Assembly: GCA_036874045.1 (NCBI GenBank) | Contig: CM072335.1 | Coordinates: forward strand, 19,165,501 to 19,229,500 | DNA: 64,000 bases | Reading direction: 5' to 3' | From: Cymodocea nodosa | Lineage: Eukaryota; Streptophyta; Magnoliopsida; Alismatales; Cymodoceaceae | Shown: positions 24,434 through 36,326 of the stretch, one piece after another | Numbering within the stretch: the first letter of the stretch is position 1 | Layout: the number at the start of each line of letters is the position of its first letter | The notes under the pieces: generated by a model | Seen by the model: only the letters and a program-made list of their open reading frames with translations | What the model was told of the DNA's origin: nothing | Databases searched by the model: none | Program-made: the position numbers and the translations under genes

Positions 24434-24767
24434 CTCCGTAATTATCTTTTTGATTAATGACAAAAAGGGGGAGAAATATTATAAAAAGATGATTATGATC
24501 TTAATTGCATATATATATTATAAAAGGAGATGCTATTTAAATGGTTATTGTAATATGATAGATGATAATTAGAAAACTGATACTTATATAATTATTGACA
24601 TCTGAGAGTTTTAGTTCTGAGAGGTAAAATTTACACAAACAATAGAAATAAGCTTAAGTGAACTTAAGTCAACAAACAAGTTTGTTGAATTAAAAGATAA
24701 CCCAACGAAGGTGCTTTGTTGAGTTAAACATATTTCATAATCGATTTAATATGGTTTTGTCATCATC

Positions 24768-24781
24768 AAAAAGGGGGAGAT
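24768..24781 (+). promoter_or_regulatory. Polypurine tract
   Basis: AAAAAGGGGGAGAT directly before the 3' LTR. A second tract, AAAAAGGGGGAGAAA, lies about 300 bp upstream near 24463-24477, as in other SIRE-like elements here. Confidence 0.85.
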
Positions 24782-26557
24782 TGTTGAGTATTTTTGTTTT
24801 GATGATGTGTGCTGAATGAAAATAATCATATTTGCTCAATTACTATTGCTTGTGAAAAGAAATTAAAATCATCAATTAATACAGAAAAAGCTTACTGATA
24901 TAAATACTTATCTGTATTGGATTTGAAGTTAATAACTAGTCGTTTCGTTGCATTAATTTCTCATTTAGCTAAACGTTAAGTTAACGTGTGTTTTTATTGA
25001 AAAGCATGATATGTTTTAAAGTTATATCTTCTGTATCATGAACAGTGCACATTTAGACAACTTGTTAAATTAGAGTTTTGTTTGTATAGAGGTCACGTGA
25101 GAACTCGTTAAGTTAGAGGCTTAAAGGTTAAAATAGGTCACGTGATAACTCGTTAAGTTAGTGAGTAAAAGAAGAGACGAACTCGTTAAGTTAGTGTTAT
25201 ACACGTGATGAAATTATAAGTTACAAATGTTATATTGTATCACGTGAGGTGCACATGTTTAACTCGTTAAGTTAACATAACTAAACGCGTTGAGTTGCTA
25301 TATTGAACACTAAGCCAACGTGTTAGGTTAGCATTATAAACTTAAGTTGTTATTTTTTCACGTGGTAAAATTCTTATTATAAAAACATTTGTTTATTACT
25401 GAATCAATGAGTTAAAGTTTTTTTCGAAGACTTACAGGCGTAACTATCCGAAAGGTAACTTAAATCATGTTTTCAGGTCTTGACACATGTCTCACTAGTT
25501 TTATAATATAAAGAGTTTTTTGGTGACTTACAACTGTAACTATCCGAAACTTAAACTATTTTCGGTGAGTTATCGTTTAACCTTCCGAAAGAAAGGTTAA
25601 GTTGGTTCGTTGAGTTAGCTACAGTACTTGTCACGTGAAATGGCACATGAGGAACTCGTTAAGTTAGAAACGTTAAGTTATATATATATACTTGTGTTAT
25701 TCGTTTAGTTAACATTAAAGTATCTACTTCTTATTACACTGATGAAAAATTTTTGGACGAGAAAGTTTATTTTGCAGGAAATTTTTCAGAGATTCAGGAT
25801 TGATGATTAAAGAAAATTTGAAATATAAACGTAGGTTAGAACGTGTGTGTTTCGATGAAGGAAAAAGAAAAGACGTGGAGAAGTGGAAAACTAGTAGTGG
25901 TTAAACATGAAGGATATGCATGAAATGAAGATATAGTATAAAAGGCATAGAATTCTCGTTGATCAAACCATCTTTGCACACAAAATGAAAAATCTTTTCA
26001 AGGATCAAACCATCCCTACACACCAAAAGAAAAATCTTTTTTAGGGATCAAAAACACCTCTACGGGAAAAATCTCTCAAGTGGAAGAAAATTTAGTGAAG
26101 CATAAAAAGGTAAGATTTGAAGTATCGGAAGAAAGAAAATTCAGTAAAGCATAAAAAGGTAAGATTTTCGTCACTGAAGATTTGAAGTATCAGAAGAAAG
26201 CAAATTCGGTGAAGCATAAAAAGACAAGATATTCGTCACTGAAGAATTGTTGAAGAAGAAAGAAGAAGAAGAAGAAGAAAGATCTCAAATAGGGAGAAAT
26301 ATTTTAAATTCCGTAAATTAGTTTTCTTTGTTTGTAGTTATGAAATTGTATAGATGAAACATGGTATCAAAATATAATTGCATCTACAATTTCTGAGGAG
26401 AATTGAATTGTATATTGTAATTGAAACCTTGAATAAAAATGATTTTATGAAAACAATGTCTCGACTTGTTTTTGAGTTTTAAAGTTTCAATTATATTTCA
26501 GAAAATATTAAAAATACACAATTCACCCCCCCTCTTGTGTAGCCATACGATCCTATA
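24782..26557 (+). repeat. 3' LTR (1776 bp)
   Basis: Pairs with 14245-16035. Starts TGTTGAG; ends CCTATA rather than the expected CCTACA (one C to T change), then the duplication CATCA. It keeps six CACGTG sites (near 25094, 25139, 25203, 25241, 25361, 25632); the one near 25485 has become CACATG. TATA box at 25937. Confidence 0.9.
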
Positions 26558-26562
26558 CATCA
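26558..26562. other. Target site duplication CATCA (right)
   Basis: Matches 14240-14244. Confidence 0.8.
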
Positions 26563-28224
26563 TATAATCGTTAATATTATGCACTTTTTCATTCTAAACA
26601 CTTCCCCCATACTTAAATTTTGCTAGTCCCTTAGCAAACTAAGATCTAACTAATTGGTCTTTCTAAAGTGCTAGATTTAATTCTTCATTTCGCTCTTCTT
26701 TAGAATAATAAATTAGATTATTATATAGATATTCTATATGCTTCAGTAATCTGTTTTAACTTTGTTTTCTCCTCTTCAACCTACAAATATATTTAGAATA
26801 TATGTAAATTACATACAAAATATATCAGCATCACATAGGTGTTAATTATATTATCATTTTTTTCTTTTTAGCATCTGTCATCCTGAATTTTCCAATATGA
26901 TTTCCAAAATAAATTTCAAGTACATATGAATCAAAACACAATCCAATTCAATATGATTAAGACTAGTAGAATAAAGAATTGTATCTCAAATAAACAACTT
27001 CAAAAGTCTAATCTAGATTCATACTTCAGCAATTTTAGATAACAGAAAATATACTTGATTCAAAAGATATCTGTATTTTACAAAACACTTGTATCTTTTC
27101 AAAATAGTATATGCATATTTGTACTTTTAAAAGTTAATTTGACAAGCTTGAATCATACAAAAGCTTTCTAGTGTACCCATGTATCGAGCTTTTAGTCAAC
27201 AATCCTAGCTCTGATTAGGATCTTAGGTTGCCAAATTTAAAGAGTCATTTTTCAGGTCAACAATACTTATATACTTATCTGCTCAAGTACAAAAGGCTCG
27301 TGATCAAACAAGTCAATAAACTCTCAAAATTTTAATCTTTTTTTCCTCTTTTTTTTCTTTTCAACACAGTATATGAACGTATTTCATTAATACAGATGCA
27401 ATAAAACACAAATCTCGTATATTTCTGCTTTTATTATTTACTAAAAATATGAATCCATATCAATAAGCTCATACTTTTTCTGTAAATTAATAAGATCTAC
27501 ACATAAATCATTCTACAAGTTTAATCAATCAAATTAAATGTATCATTGATCATATGTATTTCCTTTAATCCAAAAATCAACATTTCAACTCTTTCAGGAT
27601 TTCAAATAATTTACTGAGTTTTAGTTAAACATTCTGATTTCTTTTTAAAATCGTGAAATTGTTAAACTCATAAATTTCAGCAAAAACATAAGATACTATA
27701 TCTAGATTTGTATGAGTAGTAAAATTAGTAGCATCTTATATAAGATTATAAATATAACATTTCAGTAGTTACAATTTAAAAAAAAAAAATTTACAGTTTT
27801 TTTTTTTGTAGTTTCAATTATTGGATAGTTATAGCAACTTCAACTTCCATAAAACTTTTGCAATACTATTTTAATTCTCCTAACTAACAAAATTACATGG
27901 TTGTTACTTTAATTACCTCCCCCTCATACCTACATTTTGCATTGTCCTCAATGTAAAAGATTTTTTAGTAAATACAGTAATTACAGTAGGCATGACTATT
28001 GTTTCGTTGACTTAACACTTAACTCAACGAACTTAATTCATTGAGTTAACGAATAACTCCACGAATTGAGTTTAAATGTAAATTTAGGATAAGTAATTAA
28101 TTACATACCTTGTTTCATTTGTATCTCCTTTTGTATATTCCGATTTTTGATTCTGAAAAACTTTTCATTCACAAATAAAAGCAGAATATATACTCAACGA
28201 GAAAAGTCCGTTGAGTTAACAGTT
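26563..28224 (-). repeat. Spacer-like repeat ('C'), inverted relative of 20640-21330
   Basis: No gene seen. Read on the minus strand, about 27800-26960 follows the SIRE-like spacer (matching phrases include CTCAAGTACAAAAGGCTCGTGATCAAAC and its counterpart near 20960, and the TTGACTGAAAGCTCATTACACGGG region near 21061). The 3' side (27980-28260) has several AACTCAACGAA/TTCGTTGAGTTA words. It continues the block interrupted by the 12.3-kb insertion. Confidence 0.55.
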
Positions 28225-29550
28225 AAGTCAATGAAGTACATCCTTTGAGTTACATTAACTCCACAAACCAGTTATTTTCTAACATGCCACTATTAATAGT
28301 TACAAAAACAAAAAATTCAAAGGAAAACCATGATTGCACGTATCATGTAGGAATTAACTCGTGGAATGAAGAAGAAATCACCATCGTTGATATGAATGAA
28401 GGAAATCCAATTAATCATTTAGGTAGAAGCAATTACTACTGAAAGAAATATAAAAAGAATAGGAGAAAGACGAAAGTGTATGAAGGTGGAGAACCTGCTA
28501 ACTATAGAAAGTGTTAGAAGTTCCTTGAAGCTCCATAACACCACCACAATCATCAATTATCAAAGGTTTGTGAGAATACTTTCTAGATGTCGGGTCAATT
28601 CTAAACCAAACACAACGATTAACAACCACTATGAGGAGTGATCGCATCGCAGGAAGGAAAGCCATTTTCACCAAACACCGACTTATATCTCAAGAGATCA
28701 TAAAGTTTCTAGCCTTAGTTTCGGGTTGATGCCAATATACTGAAGAGGAGATCAACTTACAAGTCTTGGTTCGTGATTCTATAGGAAGAGGAGGTGTGAC
28801 TGTAAGTGATTAAGTTTTTTGTGGTGTAATCACGTCGCATGTAGTGATGGAAGTTCTTACTGTCAATAGAGAATAGTAACATTTCACCTTTTATTCATCT
28901 TCAAGAACATATCAAAACAAAAATACCAAAAAACTAATTATCTATGTTTATAGTTAGTATTTATGTGTTGTATTGTTTATTTTGTATCGTGATTAATGTT
29001 ATCATTGTCAATATTGTGAATGTTTGTGTTTATTTGATTCAAAAAATAGAAAATAGTTTTATTGATTACTAAAATTGATTCATACAAAAATCTTAATGGT
29101 TACTATTTGAAATATCTGAATGTTAGTGTTGATTAATGATAAATTTCAAATTAACTAACATTAAAAAGTTTAATTGATGTTATTTACATTCTATGAAACT
29201 ACCTAATGGATGGCCGAATTCCTTTATGAATAGCAACATTTAATTGGAAATTACAAGTTAGGCTCATAGAGTTAACTTAAATCTATGAGGATAGTCCGTT
29301 GTGTTAACTATAACTCTACGAACTAAATCCGTTGAGTTAATTGTAAATCAACGGAAAGCTTAATTGAACACATAAAACTCTAATTATAAAAATCAAAATT
29401 GTACATAATTCTTACTTAATCTCTATGAAATCGACTTGTACTTGCACACAAATACAATAGACACTATGTACTTGCAATTAAAATACAAATTAGACTTAAT
29501 ATCTAATTTGTATGAAAAGTTGTTTGTTTACTTTAAAAGAATTTATTAAT
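28225..29550 (-). repeat. Right arm of the 1.3-kb inverted repeat
   Basis: Reverse-complement partner of 12425-13770. Small open frames (for example 28245-28442) are not kept in the other arm. Confidence 0.75.
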
Positions 29551-30050
29551 ATAAGCATAAAAACAAACCAATCGAGTTTTCTAAATAGACAAGTTTTCTG
29601 ATTTAACTTTTCACAGTCAAACACCTTCCGAAATACAACTTAAGTCATGTATTAAGGTTTCAACATGTGTCCTTGAAATAATAATAAAATACTCTTTAAG
29701 CATTTGAAACAAAACTGATTGGTACATAAAATAAAACTCTCCAAAATAATAGACATTTCGGATACTTAAGGAATTAAAAAGCCTATAACTCACTAACAAT
29801 TCGAAAATATATTTAATTAATGCTAATTCCCTGAAGTTATGTAGATTCTTTCATTAAAGTATGTAATCGTGCAATTGTAACATAATGACTTAATTCTCAT
29901 ATGATAAGCTAAATATTATGCAATTAACCATTAATATTATGCACTTTTTCATTCTAAATAGTAAACATAGAAAAATTAAAAGAACAATTGTAAAGAATAG
30001 AAAAATCTTCTCTATGTATTATAAACTTTGTATTTATTACAATTTTTGAA
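29551..30050 (+). repeat. Uninterrupted 'B' repeat copy
   Basis: 29570-29985 is a direct relative of 13771-14244 plus 26563-26610 and shows the empty insertion site AATTAACCATTAATATTATGC. The last part (29985-30050) is unassigned AT-rich DNA. Confidence 0.65.
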
Positions 30051-30227
30051 GTGACAAAAAGGGGAGAAAGTTTTATATTTTCAAATATATTAATGAATGA
30101 ATGCTATGCTATGAATGTTATGAATTTTTTTCTTAAAAGGGGAGAAATGACTATGATTAATGACTATTTACAATATCGAATGTTGAATCATTTGAAAAAG
30201 TTTTGTCATCATAAGAAAGGAAGCAAT
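30051..30227 (+). other. 3' end of a further SIRE-like element, polypurine tracts
   Basis: GACAAAAAGGGGAGAAAG (30053 onward) and AAAAGGGGAGAAATG (about 30136) copy the layout of 24460-24781, and TTTTGTCATCATAAGAAAGGAAGCAAT (30200-30227) is the degraded tract next to the LTR. A 60-codon open frame here is accidental. Confidence 0.6.
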
Positions 30228-31803
30228 TGTTAGGGATAATGTTCTTATCTATTAATATGTTTATGTTTTTGATGTTTGACAAGATGATTTATATGTCAAT
30301 AAGTCAAATGATAAACTTCAAAATATTGTCTACGTACATAAGGTTATGGACTATCATAAAGATATATAATTAACTTTACGGATACTCATAAATTTATTTG
30401 ATTCTTAACTCTAGATTATTACTCTAAAATTTCTTTAAGTATATAACTTTACAGACATACATAAAGTTATGAGAATAACTTTATGGACATTCGTAAAGTT
30501 ATGAAATTACATAAATATATAAGTTATGAATCTATGGTTAAGTATATGAAGGTTATTAAAAATAAGTCTTTGTATTTTACACGTATTAGATTGTCAAGGT
30601 TCATAAAGTTATGAGGATAAGTTTACGAACATTTGTCATATTATACTATATATATAAGCTTGTAAAGTTATGGGTATAACTTTACGAAGGGCCATAATGT
30701 TATGACTTTGATGAATCTATTTATTTGTTATAGTTTTTTATTTAATCAAAGTTTATTGCAGAAATATTTAATTTGCGGATGACATGTGACACACACTTAT
30801 TCACACACGTTTTACCATATTTCTAAAGAATCAGTTAATATTTACAAATAGCAATCAGAGATAAATTTGATAAAGTCAAGATTGAAGATCGTGGTTTGAA
30901 AAAGTCTAGAACTAAACGAGTCTGTTGAATTAAGCTTAACTCAATGAGGTTAGTCTATTGAGTTATAGTTAAGTCAATGGAATAAGTTCATTAAGTTATA
31001 CTAACTCCACAAACCAATTATTTTCTAATATTCAATAGTGAGTAATTACAGGAAATTTGAAAAAGAAGGAATGTGTATGCAAGAACCTATGTAATTAGTT
31101 AAAGTTTCTTATGTAATATAAATAGAGTCAAATTAAAGTTAAAAGAAAATTCCTTTAGTAGTACTCTAGAGAAAATTCTTAGAAGACTTAAAGATTCTTG
31201 GAGAATGAGAACTGAAAGTCATCCGGAGGAACTCAACAGCAACAAAGCTATTTCTTGAAGATTTAAGTGTTACCGTATAATCAAGAGGAAAGTTTTATTA
31301 CATTTATGCTTTCTAGATAAATTCTTTTTTGCATTTCATCGTAGATTAAAAAATAGATAACCTATCCACAATGGTTGTTATGAAAGAGATTTTGAAAGAT
31401 TTTCTTTCAAAAAAGTTTTAAGTAACTTTACAGGAGTTTGTAAAGTTGTGCAAATAACTATATGAAGGTTTATATAGTTAGCATGGTAACTACATGAGAG
31501 TCCATACAATTAAAGGGTTAACTTGATGGAAGATCGGTGCTTGGTCAAGTTGAGTTTGCTTTGAGTAAAGCTGAAGTACACTAGGTTTTGAGTGAATCAA
31601 AAACTCTTGAGAATAGTGAATTCTTGAGTAAAAACTCAAGGAGTAGACGTACCTTGATTGAGGAGAACTACTATAAATTGTCTATGTACTTTTATCTATA
31701 TTTCATTTTCACATTAACTAGATTTAAAATAGGGACCGAAAAATAAGAAAATTTACAATATACTTAATTTACCTCTCTTCTTAAGTATAAACATTTCCTA
31801 TAA
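30228..31803 (+). repeat. LTR of a SIRE-like element (about 1.58 kb)
   Basis: Starts TGTTAGGGATAATG after the degraded polypurine tract. The right end is set at CATTTCCTATAA, preceded by the ACCTCTCTTCTT remnant of the CACCCCCCTCTT motif seen in sister LTRs; the end is uncertain by a few bases. TATAAATA at 31117. U3 carries a family-specific inverted word, ATAACTTTACG / CGTAAAGTTAT, at least six times between 30380 and 30700. Confidence 0.65.
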
Positions 31804-33362
31804 TATTGATATATAATAATGTTAAAATGTATTGATATGTTGAGAATGCTGCTAAACTACATAATAATAATGTTGATAGTAATGTTGAAATGCATTATAT
31901 GATGACAATATTGTTAAAATGCATTATATAATGATGATATTATGGTACTACAGTTATATATTGATATGTACATCGAAACACATTCATATTCGGACATGCA
32001 TAATAAAATACATGACTTAACTGTAATGAAGTCTGGTGTCAAACATATGCTTATGCTTGGTTCATGAAGTGATACAGGCATATGCACTAACATGCTGTGC
32101 ATGGCTTGAGTAAATTGATATATATGAAACTTGAGAAAAATCATAGTTAAACTTATTGCATTTTTTATACGTTCATTATTGAAAATGCATGGGTAATAGG
32201 TTTTTATTTGAAAAAGGGATGCATGCATGTACACAATATTATAAGTGAGCACAATATTATGAGTGAGAGTATACAATCTGAACGCAAGACGTGAATGCTA
32301 CGAGATCTTGGGGGAGAACGGTAGCATGTGCTGTATGTTGAAAGTCGGCAAATTCGTTTCCCATGATGGCATAATTGATGTGTATTTAATTTTATATTTT
32401 GATGCTTAAATTATGTGTGCTTTTTCTTTGCATGTAATCATGATTATTACTATTTTATGTTTATTTGCTGATTTAGTAACTGCAAACAAAAGTCACGTAT
32501 ATTATGTAAGTCAACACAAACCCTATCTTAGGATGATGATCACCTTATCATAGAACAATGGTGACCCTATCGTAAGATGGTAGAAATGAAATGTGATACA
32601 ATAGTTGACTTAGACCCATCATAAGATAATAGTGATCCCATCGTAAGATAATGACAACGAGATATGATTTGTAAGTCAACTCAAACCCTGTCATAAGATA
32701 GTGACAAAAGATATGATATGTAAGTTAACTTAGACCCTGTCGTAAGATAGTGGCAATGTGATGTGAGAGTCAACTCAATTCCTTTCATGAGGTGATTTGT
32801 GACTGTGACTGTAACTTTTGAACGTAGTTACCTAAATGTTAAGTCTAATGTAATAAACTTATTATTTAGCATGTTTTGTTAGATTGTTATTAATTTATTT
32901 TAATTGTATAATTTGTATTGTGTTATATAATACGTTATACATTTTTATGCATTTCTTGTATTCTTGGACTCTAGAATTATGATTATTGAGTATAACTCAC
33001 GTTTTGTTTGTTTTTGCTTTAGTTTTCAAGGTAGGCTTGGATTGATAGGTCCGAGCTGGCAAGATTGCCATATAGCTCCTATAGATGTTGGCAATGTGTC
33101 CTTTTTGCATCCTAAGTTAAAATGTCTTGTACACTTTTAGTCAGTTGCAAGATCATTTGTTAAATTAAAGTATTATTTTGGTTTCTTAGTTAGTTTAGTA
33201 CTTTGTTAAACTTGCAACATAAATAAGTATCATAAGTCAAAATTCCTTGCAAAAATAAGGAAGGCGGTTTTCTATTAACATTTCATAATTTAATTTATTT
33301 TGTGGATCTCCTCTTAAATATTTATGGTGATTTTCATTTTCTAAAATTTTGGGACATGACAC
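31804..33362. repeat. Probable decayed LTR-like repeat region (gypsy type suspected)
   Basis: No gene seen. 32505-32800 has four or five diverged units of about 50-60 bp containing ACCCTGTCATAAGATAGTGACAA and GTAAGTCAACTCA. The right end, TTTTGGGACATGACACA, resembles the tail of chromovirus-type LTRs, but no partner LTR or PBS was found. Confidence 0.35.
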
Positions 33363-33369
33363 AGTGTGC

Positions 33370-33982
33370 TCACCTTGCACAGCCTCCTCCCCATCTTTGG
33401 CCACAACTGCAACCCCTAGTAGTAGCCATGGTAGGGTGATCGCCTAAATAAGTATCCATGCTAATAAAAACCCGAAGTACAAGAGAAAAAACTATCTTCA
33501 AATCCAGCATAGAATCTGCACCTGAGATGAGTGTTCTAGATTTAGGCCCAACAAGCATGCCACCACAACAAGCTCATCTCGATAACTCCTCATAGTGGCT
33601 AAATCAAAAGTCAATGGTTGATAAAACTCTAGCTCCTCTAGTAAAGCATGCAATGTGGCAAAGTGCTCCTAGTCGATCTTATCTTTCATATGTAGAGTAA
33701 AGATCCTCACATAGATATCAAAAATGTAAGAAATATTTTTCTATCTCCATACATTTGTCGTGGTTTATCCCAAACTTTTTTGGTTGGCCATAACATCATA
33801 ACACCCTTAGCAAGACGCGATTCCATGTTATGTTTCATCCATGTAACAATGACTGAATCATTAGTATACCAATCTTCATGGGCATTATCCTTCACATCGA
33901 ATGAGGGATATGTAAAATGTTTCACTTTTCTGTGTAGCAACAAAAGTCTAAAATATTTTGGACCAAAGAAAATTTTTGCCAT
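33370..33982 (-). pseudogene. Ty1/copia Gag remnant (UBN2-like)
   Basis: Minus-strand remains of a small copia Gag. NGKNFLWSKIF near the start is in a shifted frame. Then DWYTNDSVIVTWMKHNMES and WPTKKVWDKPRQMYGD, followed after another frame change by HFATLHALLEELEFYQPL, match the usual order of the UBN2/Retrotran_gag region. Stops interrupt it and no zinc knuckle or pol follows; the left side ends at the LTR-like sequence near 33362. A PBS-like ACATGACATGAGAGCC on the minus strand near 34712-34697 may mark its 5' end. Confidence 0.65.
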
Positions 33983-34259
33983 TTAACTTTTCAAAAGTAC
34001 CACTAAGATTTTTTTGGTAAGCAAATCCCTAGTAGCCATGAGGACCCAAAAAAAATTGTCTGAAATATCTACAGAAACTAATCTAACCAATTTGAAATAT
34101 GCTTTAAAAAAGAAACTGAAAACTAGTCTGAAATCGATGCAGAAATTGAGCGAAGTTGACCAAAACACAATGCAAAAATCAAGTGAAAACAGTGTAGAAT
34201 TGAGTAACATAGATAGTCAAGTACCAAGCAAGGTGAATGAGAAGACGCATTTGTAATGA

Positions 34260-35579
34260 TGCTACATAGAAATCAAGCACATTGCAGGCTAAACCAGTTG
34301 ATGGAACCTGTAGGGTGTGTGGAGGTGGTATACAAAGAACTCAACCATCCATAGGGTTGAGCAGTGACGACATACGCCCGAGGACCATCGTTAGGTCATT
34401 CGGTGGTAATAGATGACGAAGAAACAACCCACGAAAGGACTACAGGAAGAACCAACAAGTCAGGCCTACGATCGATTGAGGACATGGACAACGGCTTGTA
34501 GTGGCATGAGGTAGTGTAGCTACGATGGTTGAACAACTTCAGCGGGGAGCACAAAGAGTTGGACAAACTTAAGAAGTCTGTCAACTCCAGGGCACGAGAG
34601 AGAAGGGTGTGGCAGCAACTGGGAGAGTGATCAATGGTTGTGGAGGCGGTGGTAGGTGGGTGTTGGCCTAGAAAAAAATTAGGGTTTCCAAGGCTCTCAT
34701 GTCATGTGAAAAAACGAAAGATTTTTGTATTTTCATCAAAGAAGAGATTACAAGAATATTTATATGAGTAACAAGTATTCTAAGTAAGCGGATATCCATT
34801 TACCTATATAGCACACACATAATTTATATTCTCTTCCTCACACTATAAATTCAATTATGTAGGAAATGTATTTACATCTTTTAATTAATTTTTTCTTTAC
34901 AAAAAAAGCTTTTTCATTTGTGTTTTGGGCATTCCATGAAAGGCACCAATAGTGGAAAAATGACTAAAATCTCGTTTGAGATTATTTTAAATCTCTTGAA
35001 TTTTGCACAATCACTAATGCTTCTAATATAATTAGATATTGAACAGTGTTCTTAGTTTATTTTTCTAAAATTGTAAAGTCAAGAAAAACTTGATTGTAAT
35101 GATTTTGTACAATCTTATTCCAATTTAAATTACTAGTTAAGATGCTATGATGTCGCATCATAATTAATCAATCTTTACCATAAAAAAGGTGTATGGTTAA
35201 TATCTGTTATTGGAATAGTTTTGCAAGTGTTTTTCTATAACACACTTAATTCAATAACAAAAAATTTAGAACAGAAAAATTCAAAAACCATTATAATCCC
35301 AATTACTTTCACAAGGAAATTGCAAAAAAGTAAATTTTTGCAACAGAAATAAAAATCCACGAAAATCTTGAATATAATTTTCTTTTGATAACAGTAGAAT
35401 TTTTATTTGAATTCAAACATATGTTTTCTTTTTCACAGTGCAATAAAAAGATCAACTAGAATAATATTCTAGTCCACGCCATCAGTTGCAACTACCTTTT
35501 ACATGTTCTCTTACGTGGTCGTGGAGAAGGATCAACCTTTATCCTTATGAATGAGTTAATAATCGTATGCGATATGAAA
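34260..35579. other. Copia leader/LTR-like sequence and unassigned AT-rich DNA
   Basis: 34260-34690 is moderately GC-rich leader-like DNA without a convincing ORF. 34700-34860 reads on the minus strand like the end of a short copia LTR (GTTTTTTCACATGACATGAGAGCC). 34860-35579 holds nothing I recognise. Confidence 0.35.
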
Positions 35580-36326
35580 CCCTCGCGATCGACACACACC
35601 GGCCCACAGTTATGGCGACCGGTGGCGCCTCAGGTAAGGTCGACGACGCCATAACATAATTGCACAACGACCATCGGCCGGTTGGCCGTCGACCAACCCA
35701 TGTGCCGCAGGCAAAATGGGCACGCAGTCATGGTGCGATGGCCCCCATCCGGCGGTCGGTGGCCGCCACCACCTGCTCCCCGGGGCCGCTTCTCTCTCTC
35801 TCTGAATTCCCTCGGATAAAATGCCAAGCCGTCCCAACACCATGCCCACATCAGACAACCACACCATCCCTCTCCGATTTCGATATTCAACAACAAGGAA
35901 CATGGGGGGCAGTGCAAGTCCGGAGTGGAAGCAAGCCACGGATGCCGACCCATTACCCAAGCATGCAGCGTAATGACTATAATACCTTATCGTAATATTT
36001 AATACAGCGAACCCAAAAGAAACGGTGTTGATAAAGAGGAATTAAGTCCTGTTCGATTTCACTTTAAGTGTATGTATACAAGAAAAGGTTGGAGGGGGGG
36101 GCGGGTGTGTGGAGGAGAGTTTGTGGTAAGCATGGCGCCCTGGAAAACTGCAACATTTCCTGTAATGGTGTCCAACTTCTCCTACCACTAAACTAAACTG
36201 TTCAATCCTTCTGTCTCTAGTCCATAAAACAATTGGTACTGTTTCTGTTTATGGTATTTAAAACCATCCCGCCGGCGCCGTGTCCTCGTCACGCCGGCTG
36301 ATTTCATTGATGTGTTTGGAGTTCGA
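35580..36326. other. GC-rich low-copy stretch downstream of the RGF gene
   Basis: Strongly GC-rich at 35580-35960, unlike most of the window, with a CT microsatellite at about 35790-35803. Open frames exist on both strands (for example 35660-35995 plus, 35610-35960 minus), but neither resembles a known protein and their composition looks like a by-product of high GC. 36000-36326 is the likely 3' flank of the peptide gene. Confidence 0.4.

Larger units (their letters stand above)
14245..26557 (+). mobile_element. SIRE/Maximus-like Ty1/copia element with extra 3' ORF, full ends
   Basis: A 12,313-bp insertion with both LTRs (14245-16035, 24782-26557), a PBS and a PPT. It is flanked by the 5-bp duplication CATCA (14240-14244 and 26558-26562). 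Order: LTR, PBS, gag (16236-18529), protease/integrase/RT/RNase H with internal deletion (18533-20422), spacer, extra ORF (22013-24275), PPT, LTR. The LTRs differ at only a few percent of positions where I compared them, so the insertion is not ancient, yet gag, pol and the extra ORF all carry stops. The pre-insertion site can be read from the paralogous copy at 29930-29960. Confidence 0.9.

Noticed and set aside
14245..26557. True retroviral envelope gene
   Set aside because: The extra ORF lacks a visible signal peptide, furin-type site and membrane anchor; a basic start and Gln-rich tail do not suit an envelope.
12425..29550. Mutator-like transposon with long terminal inverted repeats
   Set aside because: The outer ends of the arms do not match each other well, no 9-bp duplication is visible, and no transposase is present.
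34014..34256. Lys-rich 80-codon plus-strand frame
   Set aside because: It lies opposite the start region of a minus-strand copia Gag relic and has no family resemblance.
35610..35995. Overlapping open frames on both strands in GC-rich DNA
   Set aside because: No recognisable domain, no splice context; high GC alone removes stop codons.
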